Source of the DNA: Chloroflexota bacterium
Lineage (GTDB): Bacteria; Chloroflexota; Anaerolineae; Aggregatilineales; Phototrophicaceae
Reading direction: 5' to 3'
Length of the DNA stretch: 64,000 bases
Assembly: GCA_020161935.1 (NCBI GenBank)
Contig: JAIUNI010000002.1
Coordinates: forward strand, 798,699-862,698
In this document: positions 50,869 through 58,870 of the stretch, in pieces
Layout: each line of letters opens with the position of its first letter
Position numbering within the stretch: position 1 is the stretch's first letter
Program-made: the position numbers and the translations under genes
Notes under the pieces: generated by a model
The model's input: the letters and a program-made list of their open reading frames with translations, nothing else
What the model was told of the DNA's origin: nothing
Database searches by the model: none

Positions 50869-51471
50869 TTAGTATGTTAATCCATCAGTGTAACGCTTTC
50901 GACGCATTTTTTGTCTTGAACTGTCCTTACCAGCATTAGCACCTTTATAGGTTTCGGTTTGCGAATGACAATTCGGACAAATCAAGCGCAGGTTACTTGC
51001 ATCATTATTGTCAGCATTACCATCAATATGATCTAATTCCAAATTGATGGGTTTAGCCATCCAATCACTGATGCCACAAACCTCACACTGATACCCTCTT
51101 TGCTTGATGATGATCGCTTTGCGTGTTCGATCACTTTTCGCATCTTCAAGGAGAGTGGTCTTATTATAAACTCGATTTTTAATACACTCATCACAATACT
51201 GATTAATCAGTTTCTTTGGTTTACCACAACTACAGACTCGTGATCTTCTGATGTGTCGGGTTACACCTCGGTTATTGTGACTTGCGCTGCAAGAATGGTT
51301 ACAAAACTTCCCCCAACGTTTTTCGAAAGGGAGTTTTGTCCCACAAAACAAGCAAAACTTTGGATCAGCCTCATAATTCTCGCGTGTTTGGCGGCTTTTC
51401 TCTTGCCGTTGTTCAGCGAGTATATGTTTGGTTTTTTCGTATCCCAGTTTGCCAGCTTGCGACTTGTCCAT
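50869..51471 (-). CDS. HNH endonuclease (homing-type)
   Basis: About 200 residues from the ATG at 51471 (MDKSQAGKLGYEKTK); a GTG at 51507 is the alternative. An N-terminal Cys-rich zinc-binding part (CLFCGTKL, FCNHSCSASHN, CSCG, CDEC) is followed by an HNH core: CEVCGISDW, then LELDHIDGNADNNDASNLRL, then CPNCHSQT. The DHIDGN and NLRL-CPNCH motifs are intact, so a nuclease is expected. The gene is AT-richer than its surroundings and its stop is 3 bases from tRNA-Thr, upstream of the translation cluster on the same strand. This suggests a mobile gene inserted at a tRNA gene; no partner intron or integrase is visible. Confidence 0.85.
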   Translation of the reverse strand: MDKSQAGKLGYEKTKHILAEQRQEKSRQTRENYEADPKFCLFCGTKLPFEKRWGKFCNHSCSASHNNRGVTRHIRRSRVCSCGKPKKLINQYCDECIKNRVYNKTTLLEDAKSDRTRKAIIIKQRGYQCEVCGISDWMAKPINLELDHIDGNADNNDASNLRLICPNCHSQTETYKGANAGKDSSRQKMRRKRYTDGLTY

Positions 51472-51652
51472 AAGTGGAAAGCATCTTTTTGTTGACGTGT
51501 TAGCCACAAGTTTACTATGGATAACAGGCGAGCATCAATACACTTTTTTCCACTTCATGGGGCATTCTAGCGGAAGGGGGTGGGGTTGTCAATATCGTCT
51601 ACGCACCGTAGAATGCCTTTTGTTGTTCTACATTTTGAATATCGAGCGTATT

Positions 51653-52456
51653 TTGAAAACGTACCTTCTTTTAATAATCACCTTCTGCCTGTGCCTAGTC
51701 GCATTAACCGGCTGCAATCGTGGGCAAAATATCGGTGACATCCCGACACCCGCTTCGATTGAAGGCATGGCGACCGCGCAGGTTTTAACCGCTGTTGCCC
51801 CGCCGGAAGGCTTCCGTGATTTCGTCAGCTTCCCGGAAGTCGATGCCAACCTCCAGCAGATACAGGGTGGGCGCTATCTGGTGACGTTGGAATTTAACGG
51901 CGTGTTCACCAGTACCCCGCGCACGACCAGCGCCACCGCCACTGCCGAAGTGTGGTTCAACCAAGCCGGTACGCGGCGGGTAGTGGTCAATATCGCGGGT
52001 GAACTGTTGGGCGAAACCGATAAGCATTTTGAAGGGGTGCGGCTCGGCACGGATTCATTCCTAGTTAAAGACAACACCTGCCTCAGCGGTGGGCCGGATG
52101 CCGTTACCGCTGCTGGCTTACGCGCGGGGACACTGGTTGGTGGGACGACACATGCGACTCCGGCAGGTGAAAAAGCCACGCTGAACGGGCAAGAGGCTTA
52201 TAAGTACAATTTCACCTCGGCTGACCTCAACCTGCCCTCGATTAAACTTTCCGACGGTGGCACGGTCGAGGCGACTGGCGGCGAGTTGTGGGTCGCGCCT
52301 GCGATCAACGCAGTTATCCGCTTTTACGTGAACCTGAACGTCACCAACGCCATTATTTTCGACCGTGCGCTGCCCGTTGATGGGCAGGTGATCGTGCGCT
52401 ACGACCTATATGATGTCGGTCAGACCACAAATATCGCTATCCCCAATGGATGTTAA
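51653..52456 (+). CDS. Lipoprotein, unknown
   Basis: 267 residues from TTG at 51653, which gives the signal peptide MKTYLLLIITFCLCLVALTG followed by the lipobox Cys (LTGC), so the mature protein is lipid-anchored to the outer face of the membrane. The remainder has a LolA/LppX-like feel: YLVTLEFNGVF, VWFNQAGTRRVVVNI, GQEAYKYNFTSADL and GELWVAPAINAVIRFYVNL, a pattern of long beta strands that could bind lipid. No firm family. The next gene encodes a second lipoprotein in the same direction. Confidence 0.7.
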   Translation: MKTYLLLIITFCLCLVALTGCNRGQNIGDIPTPASIEGMATAQVLTAVAPPEGFRDFVSFPEVDANLQQIQGGRYLVTLEFNGVFTSTPRTTSATATAEVWFNQAGTRRVVVNIAGELLGETDKHFEGVRLGTDSFLVKDNTCLSGGPDAVTAAGLRAGTLVGGTTHATPAGEKATLNGQEAYKYNFTSADLNLPSIKLSDGGTVEATGGELWVAPAINAVIRFYVNLNVTNAIIFDRALPVDGQVIVRYDLYDVGQTTNIAIPNGC

Positions 52457-52475
52457 TGAAGGGGCAAGTTCCAAG

Positions 52476-53030
52476 TTGCAACTCTCAAGCCAATACCGAA
52501 TCCGTGTCATGCTCACAAGCCTACTGGTGTGTGTAATAAGCGGATGTAACCTTCAGCAGGGGCCGGTTGTGCCGACACCGACGCTCATACCGACCCCTAC
52601 CGCCTTTGAAGCCCCAGCCGACCAACCCACGCGCACACCGATCAGTCCGGTTGCGCCGACAGTCGTTGACCTCGCGCCGCCTCCGGTGACGAACTTGGTT
52701 ACACCAACGGCCTTCCCGCTGGGCGTAACCAGCGCGGCAGTCACCCCCGGCAGCGGGACGATCATCCCAACGGTTTCGACACTCGAAGCCGTCAAAAGCA
52801 CCACCATTCAAGCGGACGCGGGACGCACGGTCGGGTTGAATTATACAGTGACGATGACCACGGGCAGCCTCACACTCACCTTGCAAGGGCCGGGTGGCGC
52901 AATCTGGCAAAAGACCTTCACCACAGCCGAAACCGGACGCGCCGAAATCACCATCCCGCAAACCGGTGCTTACGATGTGATGGCGCATACCGACCGTTTT
53001 GATGGCACTTACACGCTGAGTTGGGATTAA
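52476..53030 (+). CDS. Lipoprotein with Thr/Pro linker and beta domain
   Basis: 184 residues from TTG at 52476, preceded by AAGGGG; signal MQLSSQYRIRVMLTSLLVCV with lipobox SGC. A Thr/Pro-rich linker (~30-100) leads to a ~90-residue beta domain (TGSLTLTLQGPGGAIWQKTF, TGRAEITIPQTGAYDVMAHT, GTYTLSWD) that resembles bacterial pre-peptidase C-terminal/PPC-type or Ig-like adhesion domains. The start 33 codons later, used by some frames, would lack the basic n-region. It lies 19 bases downstream of the first lipoprotein gene. Confidence 0.7.
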   Translation: MQLSSQYRIRVMLTSLLVCVISGCNLQQGPVVPTPTLIPTPTAFEAPADQPTRTPISPVAPTVVDLAPPPVTNLVTPTAFPLGVTSAAVTPGSGTIIPTVSTLEAVKSTTIQADAGRTVGLNYTVTMTTGSLTLTLQGPGGAIWQKTFTTAETGRAEITIPQTGAYDVMAHTDRFDGTYTLSWD

Positions 53031-53032
53031 CA

Positions 53033-53941
53033 ATGCCTGCACGACACCCTTATGCCCTCATCGAAGCGCCGACGAACTTGGGGCTTAAGCCGCCTGTTAC
53101 CGGTAAGCAGCCCGGTGTACGCCGGATGCCGGACGCGCTCCAAGCGGCAGGAATTATGCGAGCGCTGAACCTTACCGAGAGCGTGCGCGTGGAAGCACCG
53201 CCCTACCAACCGGCGCGTGACCGTACAACCGGCGTACGTAACCTGAGCGCCATTCCTGAGTACAGCCTTCAACTGGCGAAAGCCGTCAGTACGGCGTTGG
53301 ATCAGGGAGCCTTTCCGGTTGTCATCGGCGGCGACTGCACGGTGACGCTCGGCACGACCTTAGCCCTGCGCCAACGCGGGCGTTACGGCATCGCCTTCAT
53401 CGACGGGCATTGTGATTACCTGACACCCACCAGCACCGGCACGGGTGGCGCGGCTGGAATGGATTTGGCGCTGGCCTGCGGCGTGGGGCCGGAGGTGCTG
53501 ACGAATATCAACGGCTTAAAGCCTTATATCCGCAACGAAGATGTGGTGATCCTCGCTGACCATGACATCACCGAAGCTGATCCCTACCCTGAACCAGCCT
53601 TTTTTGAAGCCCATTTGACGCGCATGGATTTGGATATGATCCGCGAGTTTGGAATTCAGGACGTGGCGGCAAAGGCGCTGAAATACCTGCAAAAACGGGC
53701 AATCGACGGCTACTGGATTCATGTGGATGTCGATGTGCTGTCGAGCTATGTGATGCCCGCCGTCGACTCGCCCGACCCGCACGGGCTGACCTACAACGAA
53801 CTCATCGTCCTCCTGCGAACGCTGGTGAGGGATGAACGGGCGGTCGGCATCCAGTTCACCATTTTCGACCCTGATCTTGACCCTGACAGGCGGCTGGCGG
53901 GTGAGTTGGTGGAAGCCATCGGCAGGGCGTTAGGTCGTTAG
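53033..53941 (+). CDS. Arginase/agmatinase-fold (ureohydrolase) protein with GGDC motif
   Basis: 302 residues. The metal-binding motifs of the ureohydrolase fold are recognisable but altered: GGDC (99-102) where GGDH is usual, so one Mn ligand is Cys102; DGHCD with Asp124, His126 and Asp128; and HVDVDVLSSYVMPAVD with Asp232 and Asp234. The GGDC form occurs in a distinct branch of the arginase family whose substrate is not known to me, so a guanidine hydrolase is likely but arginine itself is not certain. Cytoplasmic; a short spacer follows the lipoprotein gene. Confidence 0.8.
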   Translation: MPARHPYALIEAPTNLGLKPPVTGKQPGVRRMPDALQAAGIMRALNLTESVRVEAPPYQPARDRTTGVRNLSAIPEYSLQLAKAVSTALDQGAFPVVIGGDCTVTLGTTLALRQRGRYGIAFIDGHCDYLTPTSTGTGGAAGMDLALACGVGPEVLTNINGLKPYIRNEDVVILADHDITEADPYPEPAFFEAHLTRMDLDMIREFGIQDVAAKALKYLQKRAIDGYWIHVDVDVLSSYVMPAVDSPDPHGLTYNELIVLLRTLVRDERAVGIQFTIFDPDLDPDRRLAGELVEAIGRALGR

Positions 53942-53945
53942 GCGG

Positions 53946-54284
53946 CTACGGATTTCCAGCCAAGTCCTTCTGAATAGCAGCGCGGCGGTTAGCGTAGTCG
54001 TTGAGTTCGGCTTGGGTATCAAAACAGGCGAACAGCGGGTTAATCATAAAGGTGAATGGGGCGATTTGAATGCAGTACACACCCTGCTGTTGTGGGTTTT
54101 GACTCACATACTGGCGAAGCTGCGATTGGTGCATGTGAACACCGTAGTACAGCACCAGCGGGTCTTTGTTTGAGATGAACCACAGCGTACCGACGAGCAT
54201 GAGTAGGGCGATGAGGTAGAGAATCGGCAGCGGAATGCCGTAGATTCGTGAGCGCTTCGGGCGAGGGGTGGTAACAACCTGCAT
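53946..54284 (-). CDS. Membrane-anchored hypothetical protein, 112 aa
   Basis: A basic N-terminus, a membrane helix (about 19-38, LPILYLIALLMLVGTLWFIS) and an external domain of ~70 residues with two Cys (YCIQIAPF, FACFDTQAEL). TAATG links its start to the stop of the 63-residue gene upstream (1-base overlap), so they form an operon. No family recognised. Confidence 0.6.
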   Translation of the reverse strand: MQVVTTPRPKRSRIYGIPLPILYLIALLMLVGTLWFISNKDPLVLYYGVHMHQSQLRQYVSQNPQQQGVYCIQIAPFTFMINPLFACFDTQAELNDYANRRAAIQKDLAGNP

Positions 54285-54475
54285 TATTTATAAGGTGAAT
54301 GTAATTTTGTGGTGGCTTTGTTTGAACGGTAATCCTGAATTTCAGCATTAACCAGTTTCATGACTTGCTGATCGACCTCAGCACGTAACAATGTTTCAGA
54401 TCGAAGCAAACCCAACTCTGACGCTTCTTGGGCAAGCTCTTCAGGTAATTCCAAAGTTAGGGTAACAGGTGTCAT
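54284..54475 (-). CDS. Ribbon-helix-helix/antitoxin-like small protein
   Basis: 63 residues: VTLTLELPEELAQEASELGL at the start resembles the beta strand and helix of RHH or UPF0175-like antitoxins, followed by LLRSETLLRAEVDQQVMKLV and a basic tail. GGAAAA lies before the ATG. The gene directly downstream encodes a membrane protein, not a known toxin, so a toxin-antitoxin role is uncertain. Confidence 0.6.
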   Translation of the reverse strand: MTPVTLTLELPEELAQEASELGLLRSETLLRAEVDQQVMKLVNAEIQDYRSNKATTKLHSPYK

Positions 54476-54525
54476 AATTTTCCCTCATCACTCACTATAT
54501 ACTTGATTATAGCCCGTTTTTAGCC

Positions 54526-55062
54526 TTACTCTACACGGTATGCCCACTCATAGCTGAGGTTTGGATCAGGATGTAAAAACTCGTTGAACGAAGAGGCGAT
54601 TTGGATGCGAAAGAGATGCACGCCATTCAGAAGGTTGACGTTAAAATTAAACATTAATCCATGTTGACCCAAGTTTCCTGCTCGACTTGAAAATACATCC
54701 AAACGTGCAATTCGTTGATTATTTAGATAGATTTGGCTCCAACGGTGATAATTTTCGCCCCCGCTCCAACTTACTTCATCAATACAGAATTGCTCACAAC
54801 CAAAACGCTTATCTCCTAATAGTAAGCTAAAGTTAAAGCTCATCTGATGCGGTATTTGAATGCTGGGTGGAGGATTAATGGATAGAAACAACGGGGTTGG
54901 TTGTGGAAATTGAAGTAAGTACTCAGCGGTTGGAACATATTGAGCATCAAGAGATGGTTTAACGCTTCCGCCCCATGCCCATTCTGCAAAAAGCCATAAA
55001 GCCGCTACGATAAAAAACGGAATACTCACACAACCGATAAGGAATTTGCGCTGTTGTTTCAC
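54526..55062 (-). CDS. Membrane-anchored exported protein, 178 aa
   Basis: GTG start with a GGAGGGAG site, overlapping the stop of the FAD oxidoreductase gene by 4 bases (translational coupling). One N-terminal membrane helix (about 8-28), then an external beta-rich domain with a Cys pair (FGCEQFCIDEVSW) and LNGVHLFRIQIASSF. AT-rich compared with the oxidoreductase gene upstream. Function unknown. Confidence 0.65.
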   Translation of the reverse strand: MKQQRKFLIGCVSIPFFIVAALWLFAEWAWGGSVKPSLDAQYVPTAEYLLQFPQPTPLFLSINPPPSIQIPHQMSFNFSLLLGDKRFGCEQFCIDEVSWSGGENYHRWSQIYLNNQRIARLDVFSSRAGNLGQHGLMFNFNVNLLNGVHLFRIQIASSFNEFLHPDPNLSYEWAYRVE

Positions 55063-56630
55063 CTCTCCCTCCTCACCGCTCTCGCCACGCCCAGCAACAC
55101 CCTGCCAATCGTCCGGCGGAACAGGCGCACGACGAAACCCATGCCCCGCGCTAACGATTCGGGTTTAGGCGGTTGTAGGATGGGGTAAGGTTCGAGGTTG
55201 TGGTCGGCAATCACAACATTCGCGGCGGCGATGCCGGTCGTGACGGCGCGTTCCATCCACAAGGAAGGCGTATCACAGCCGATCCAATCGCCGCAGGCCA
55301 GCACATTCGGCCACGGCGTTTGCGTGTGCAGGCTGTCAGCCGTTGGCGGGCGGAAGGCGGTATGCACGCGGCTGTTCCGGCGCAGCGTCCCGTAAAGATA
55401 TTTCCCGCGCAGTTCAGGGAACGCCCGCTGTACCTCGTCCACACAGCGAATCAGCAGCACATTTTCCGGCTGTTCGAGAACAGTATCACCCGCATACAGG
55501 TGCAGCTCGATACAGCTCCCGCCCGTTTCAGCGTGGAAGGCGCGGAAGTCGTCATAGAGACGGTGCAGCCAGAAGAAGTTATCCGGTAAGAAGTCACCCG
55601 TGAACATACCCGCGTCCGTCCCTTCGCGCGGGCTGGCACTAAACCACAGCCGCACGCTCGCGTTGCGTACCACGCCGGGGAAGCGCAGTTTCCGCGTCTC
55701 GTCGGCGGTATCGGGGCCGTTCAAGAGAAGCCGCTGTGCGCCGGGGACGTTGGTCGCGAGGATCACTCGTTCCGCCTCGACCGAGCGGATACCCTGCCGC
55801 GACTGGTCAGCGAAGCTCACCCGCCAGCCCGTTCCACTTTGTTCGAGCCGCTGGGCATCCGCGCCCTGAATGATCTGCCCACCGCCCTGCTTGATCGCCT
55901 CCATCAGCGGTTGGATGACGGCGGGATGCGGGTTATCCGGCAGGTATTCCATCTGCCACGAACTGCGCCGGAGCAGCGTATAGAAACGCAGCGCGGCGAT
56001 AATCCCCGCCAGCGAAATCTGCTCCTTAGGCGCGGCGAGCAGGTTGACCGCGAGGCCGGTAAACGTGGCGCGGAGGTTGGGTGTCCACCCCCGGAAGTAC
56101 TCGCTCATGTTCAGGCCATCCAGCGCGATGCCTTCTTTGATCGGGTCGAAGCCGACCGTCCACAGGATACTGAACAGGAACCCCGGCAGTGAGAGAAAAT
56201 CCAGCAGGGTAATCGTCGTCCAGAAGCGCGGGCTGTAGAGCAAACTGAGGTAATGGAACGGCGCGGGAACCCAGCCAAAACGTACCAACTGCCCCGCCTC
56301 GACCACTCGCACCTCGCGCCCCCAGCGGTTAATCCATTCCTCACCACTGGATGGGACAAGCTGTACATGGGTAAAGCGTTTCAGCATCGCCCGCATATTA
56401 TCGTAGCCGCCCCACAGCGCATGCATCCCATGTTCAGAAGGGAACGACCACACGCGATCTTGATAAGTGAAGGTATCCGGCTCACCGCCCGCCAAACGCC
56501 CGCCCGCCCATAAACCGTCCGCGTCTAATAACAGCGGCGGGATGCCGCGCGAGGCGAGGTGTGCGCCTGCTGTTAAGCCAGCGAGGCCGCCACCGATAAT
56601 GACCACAGGAAAGCGAGATGAATTAGGCAA
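55059..56630 (-). CDS. FAD-dependent oxidoreductase, phytoene desaturase/amine oxidase-like
   Basis: 523 residues from TTG at 56630. The Rossmann FAD motif IIGGGLAGLTAGAHLASRG (11-29) and a second conserved stretch WSFPSEHGMHALWGGYDNM follow the arrangement of carotenoid desaturase/isomerase, squalene-desaturase (HpnE) and related amine-oxidase-like flavoproteins. A typical FAD-binding end is VLACGDWIGCDTPSLWMERAV with TGIAAANVV near residue 470. Substrate unknown; no carotenoid genes are nearby. The 178-residue gene follows with a 4-base overlap. Confidence 0.85.
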   Translation of the reverse strand: MPNSSRFPVVIIGGGLAGLTAGAHLASRGIPPLLLDADGLWAGGRLAGGEPDTFTYQDRVWSFPSEHGMHALWGGYDNMRAMLKRFTHVQLVPSSGEEWINRWGREVRVVEAGQLVRFGWVPAPFHYLSLLYSPRFWTTITLLDFLSLPGFLFSILWTVGFDPIKEGIALDGLNMSEYFRGWTPNLRATFTGLAVNLLAAPKEQISLAGIIAALRFYTLLRRSSWQMEYLPDNPHPAVIQPLMEAIKQGGGQIIQGADAQRLEQSGTGWRVSFADQSRQGIRSVEAERVILATNVPGAQRLLLNGPDTADETRKLRFPGVVRNASVRLWFSASPREGTDAGMFTGDFLPDNFFWLHRLYDDFRAFHAETGGSCIELHLYAGDTVLEQPENVLLIRCVDEVQRAFPELRGKYLYGTLRRNSRVHTAFRPPTADSLHTQTPWPNVLACGDWIGCDTPSLWMERAVTTGIAAANVVIADHNLEPYPILQPPKPESLARGMGFVVRLFRRTIGRVLLGVARAVRRER

Positions 56631-56863
56631 AATAGTTTTAGAGGATCATAATGGCTACAAGTCTCACAATTGTCGCAAATGTCATCCATGTCGTCAATGT
56701 CGTCCGTAAAGATGTGGCTGGTTGCGGTAAGGCCAACCGGTAGGGTGGCGGGTAAAAAATAGCAAGCATTTTCCTTAACCTTAAGGTGAATTGTAATTGC
56801 AGAGCCTAATATAAATAGCTATTATGTTTGAATAGATTATGCTAGTATTTAAAAAGTGTAGGC

Positions 56864-57100
56864 ATGACCGAAACAACCTTTGATATTGCTTCGTTACCGT
56901 CCCTATTGGATACGATCAAGCAGCTCCCACCTGATACAGAACTCATACTCACGAATGGCAGTACACCCGTCGCCAAACTGCAACCGATTAAAGCTTCCTC
57001 CGCCGTCCCACGCCGACCCGATTTGCATCCCGGTGTGTGGTTGAGTGACGACTTTAACGACTTGCTGCCGGATCACTATTGGAGTACACGCTCAACATGA
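56864..57100 (+). CDS. VapB/Phd-like antitoxin
   Basis: 78 residues: FDIASLPSLLDTIKQLPPDT, then ELILTNGSTPVAKLQPI (a typical antitoxin N-terminal DNA-binding half, ending in VAKL) and a C-terminal toxin-binding tail with RRPDLHPGVWLSDDFNDLLP, as in Phd/VapB proteins. The stop TGA overlaps the start of the PIN toxin (ATGA), so the two are translationally coupled. This is a complete type II toxin-antitoxin pair. Confidence 0.85.
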   Translation: MTETTFDIASLPSLLDTIKQLPPDTELILTNGSTPVAKLQPIKASSAVPRRPDLHPGVWLSDDFNDLLPDHYWSTRST

Positions 57101-57483
57101 GATATTTGCTGGATACGGCCGCTTTCTTATGGTGGGTGGGCGATTCGCGCAAACTTTCGGAACGTGTATTTCGTCTCATTCAGCACGCGGAAAACGAGAT
57201 GTACCTCAGCGCCGTATGCATCCGCGAAATCCAGATTAAGGCGCAAATCGGGCGGCTGGATCTCCCTACGCCAATACTGGAGATTGTCGAACGCCAATAT
57301 GCCGAGAACAACGTGCATATCTTACCGATTCAATTGAACCATATGTACGCTTTCAACCTGCTTCCCAACCATCATCCAGACCCATTTGATCGGACGTTAA
57401 TTGCCCAAGCCATTGCCGAAAATATGCCGATCATCACCAACGACCCGATGTTCGCCAAGTATCCGGTGGAAACGATTTGGTGA
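57097..57483 (+). CDS. vapC: VapC-type PIN-domain toxin
   Basis: 128 residues from the ATG at 57097 (overlap ATGA with the antitoxin). The PIN acidic residues are all present: Asp6 (YLLDTAAFLWW), Glu44 (IREIQIKA), Asp98 (HPDPFDRTLIAQA) and Asp116 (IITNDPMF). PIN toxins cut tRNA or rRNA to stop translation under stress. The region is somewhat AT-richer than its surroundings, as expected for a mobile module. Confidence 0.92.
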   Translation: MRYLLDTAAFLWWVGDSRKLSERVFRLIQHAENEMYLSAVCIREIQIKAQIGRLDLPTPILEIVERQYAENNVHILPIQLNHMYAFNLLPNHHPDPFDRTLIAQAIAENMPIITNDPMFAKYPVETIW

Positions 57484-57740
57484 GCGTACCGAGCGTCCGT
57501 AACATCTACAGAAATATACACATCCAACTTTATGATTGAAAAGCAGATTGACATCACAACCCTTACTGCCCAAAGAAGATTGAGCCGGCAAATTATGAAA
57601 TACCACCTCGATACCAAACCTTTTTTTGTTATGGGCATCGGATTCAAGCCCACGCTCCACACTCGTACCCGCGTTCATCACCAACTCCCGCTGATTAATC
57701 CGTATCCCGTGAAAACCCATTAGACCCCTTTCGCCACCAC

Positions 57741-57754
57741 TTGATGTAGATCAA
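57741..57754 (+). promoter_or_regulatory. Perfect FNR/DNR-type box
   Basis: TTGATGTAGATCAA is a perfect TTGAT-N4-ATCAA palindrome. It is centred 80 bases before the next ATG. A -10-like TAGGCT lies at 57778-57783, so the box would sit near -41.5 relative to a start at about 57789, the classical position for activation. The rest of this 337-base spacer has no gene. Confidence 0.75.
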
Positions 57755-57820
57755 GGACATCCCCTTTCCATCCGGTGTAGGCTGTCTAGCATGACATCTG
57801 TATTCAGGAGGACGGGGACG

Positions 57821-58120
57821 ATGACAATCGATGCTGTACTAGAAGCCCTCCGCCGCGTCATCGACCCTGAGATGGGGGTCAATATCGTGGATTTGGGACT
57901 CGTCTATGACGTAAGCGTAGACGACCGCTTTGTGGACATCGAAATGACGATGACCACACCAGCCTGCCCCTTATACAAATATTTGACCCAGCAAGCCGAA
58001 CTAGAGGTTCGTCGCGCCTTCCCCCAGTTGCAGGCGGTCACAATCGTACTGGTGTGGAAACCGGAATGGAACCCGATGATGATGTCATGGAACGCCCGTG
58101 CCCTGTTGGGCAGCTATTGA
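57821..58120 (+). CDS. DUF59/MIP18-type Fe-S assembly protein
   Basis: 99 residues from the ATG at 57821, which follows AGGAGG; the longer frame is not needed. DPEMGVNIVDLGLVYDVSVD (15-34) and TTPACP with Cys49 are the DUF59 signature (as in SufT, PaaD and MIP18), which helps insert Fe-S clusters into target proteins. It is the first gene of a three-gene operon with a hemerythrin/DUF2249 protein and an NnrS-like protein, behind an FNR-type box. Confidence 0.92.
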   Translation: MTIDAVLEALRRVIDPEMGVNIVDLGLVYDVSVDDRFVDIEMTMTTPACPLYKYLTQQAELEVRRAFPQLQAVTIVLVWKPEWNPMMMSWNARALLGSY

Positions 58121-58143
58121 ATACACAAGTGATAGGAGTAACA

Positions 58144-58869
58144 ATGAGCAGCGTACAAGAAGCCATGCACGACCACCATCAAGCCATGGTGAATACCCTC
58201 GACCAACACGTAGCCGATCTAACATCCGCGCCCGAAGCCGCGAACCCGGCAGCGCTGGTCGAATTTTTGCAACATGAACTGCTGCCCCACGCCAAAGGGG
58301 AAGAAGCCTACCTGTATCCGGCGGTTGATCCGCTGATTAAAGCCCACGGCAGCGCGACCGCGACCATGAGCATCGACCACACTTATATTGAACGGTATAT
58401 CGCGCAGATCACCACCGCAGTGCAGGCCATCCGCACACAAACCGGAACCGCACAGGCAGCAGCCACGGAAGAACTCAAGCGTCTGGCGCTCCAACTACAA
58501 GCGATCTTCCATCTGCATCTCGAAAAAGAAGAAGCCGTGTACCTCCCCCTGTTTAACGCGCATGTTCCGGCAGAAGAACAGCAGCGCGTCCTCGATGCCA
58601 TGCACGCCTATGACGCGCAGCCTCCCGTTCAGCAAACGATTGACGTGCGGCAGATTCCACCTCCCCAACGACATCCGCTGATTTTTAACACCTTCGCCGC
58701 GCTCAAAGTGGGCGAATCCTTCCGCCTCATCAACGACCACGATCCGAAGCCCCTGTTCTACCAGTTCAAGTACGAGTATGAAGGCTTATTTACGTGGGAC
58801 TATATCGAACGTGGGCCCGAAGTGTGGCAGGTGAATATCGGCAAGACCGCCGCCGGGCAGCCCGTGTAA
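58144..58869 (+). CDS. Hemerythrin-like protein with C-terminal DUF2249
   Basis: 241 residues from the ATG at 58144 (GGAGT upstream). An HHE hemerythrin-like four-helix domain (about 5-150) has His11/His12, His44, His49 with Glu53, His79, His123 and His125, able to bind a di-iron centre. It is joined to DUF2249 (about 166-236: LIFNTFAALKVGESFRLIND then HDPKPLFYQF). This pair is typical of proteins that handle NO or repair iron under nitrosative stress. It lies 1 base before the NnrS-like gene. Confidence 0.92.
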   Translation: MSSVQEAMHDHHQAMVNTLDQHVADLTSAPEAANPAALVEFLQHELLPHAKGEEAYLYPAVDPLIKAHGSATATMSIDHTYIERYIAQITTAVQAIRTQTGTAQAAATEELKRLALQLQAIFHLHLEKEEAVYLPLFNAHVPAEEQQRVLDAMHAYDAQPPVQQTIDVRQIPPPQRHPLIFNTFAALKVGESFRLINDHDPKPLFYQFKYEYEGLFTWDYIERGPEVWQVNIGKTAAGQPV

Positions 58870-58870
58870 A

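Noticed and set aside
57532..57723. 63-residue ORF between vapC and the DUF59 operon
   Set aside because: No ribosome-binding site and overlaps the upstream region of the FNR box; no protein features.
57741..57754. Direct assignment of the 42011 regulator as Fnr
   Set aside because: It lacks the FeS-cluster cysteines and the E-x-x-S-R recognition helix, so only a candidate DNR-like role is stated.
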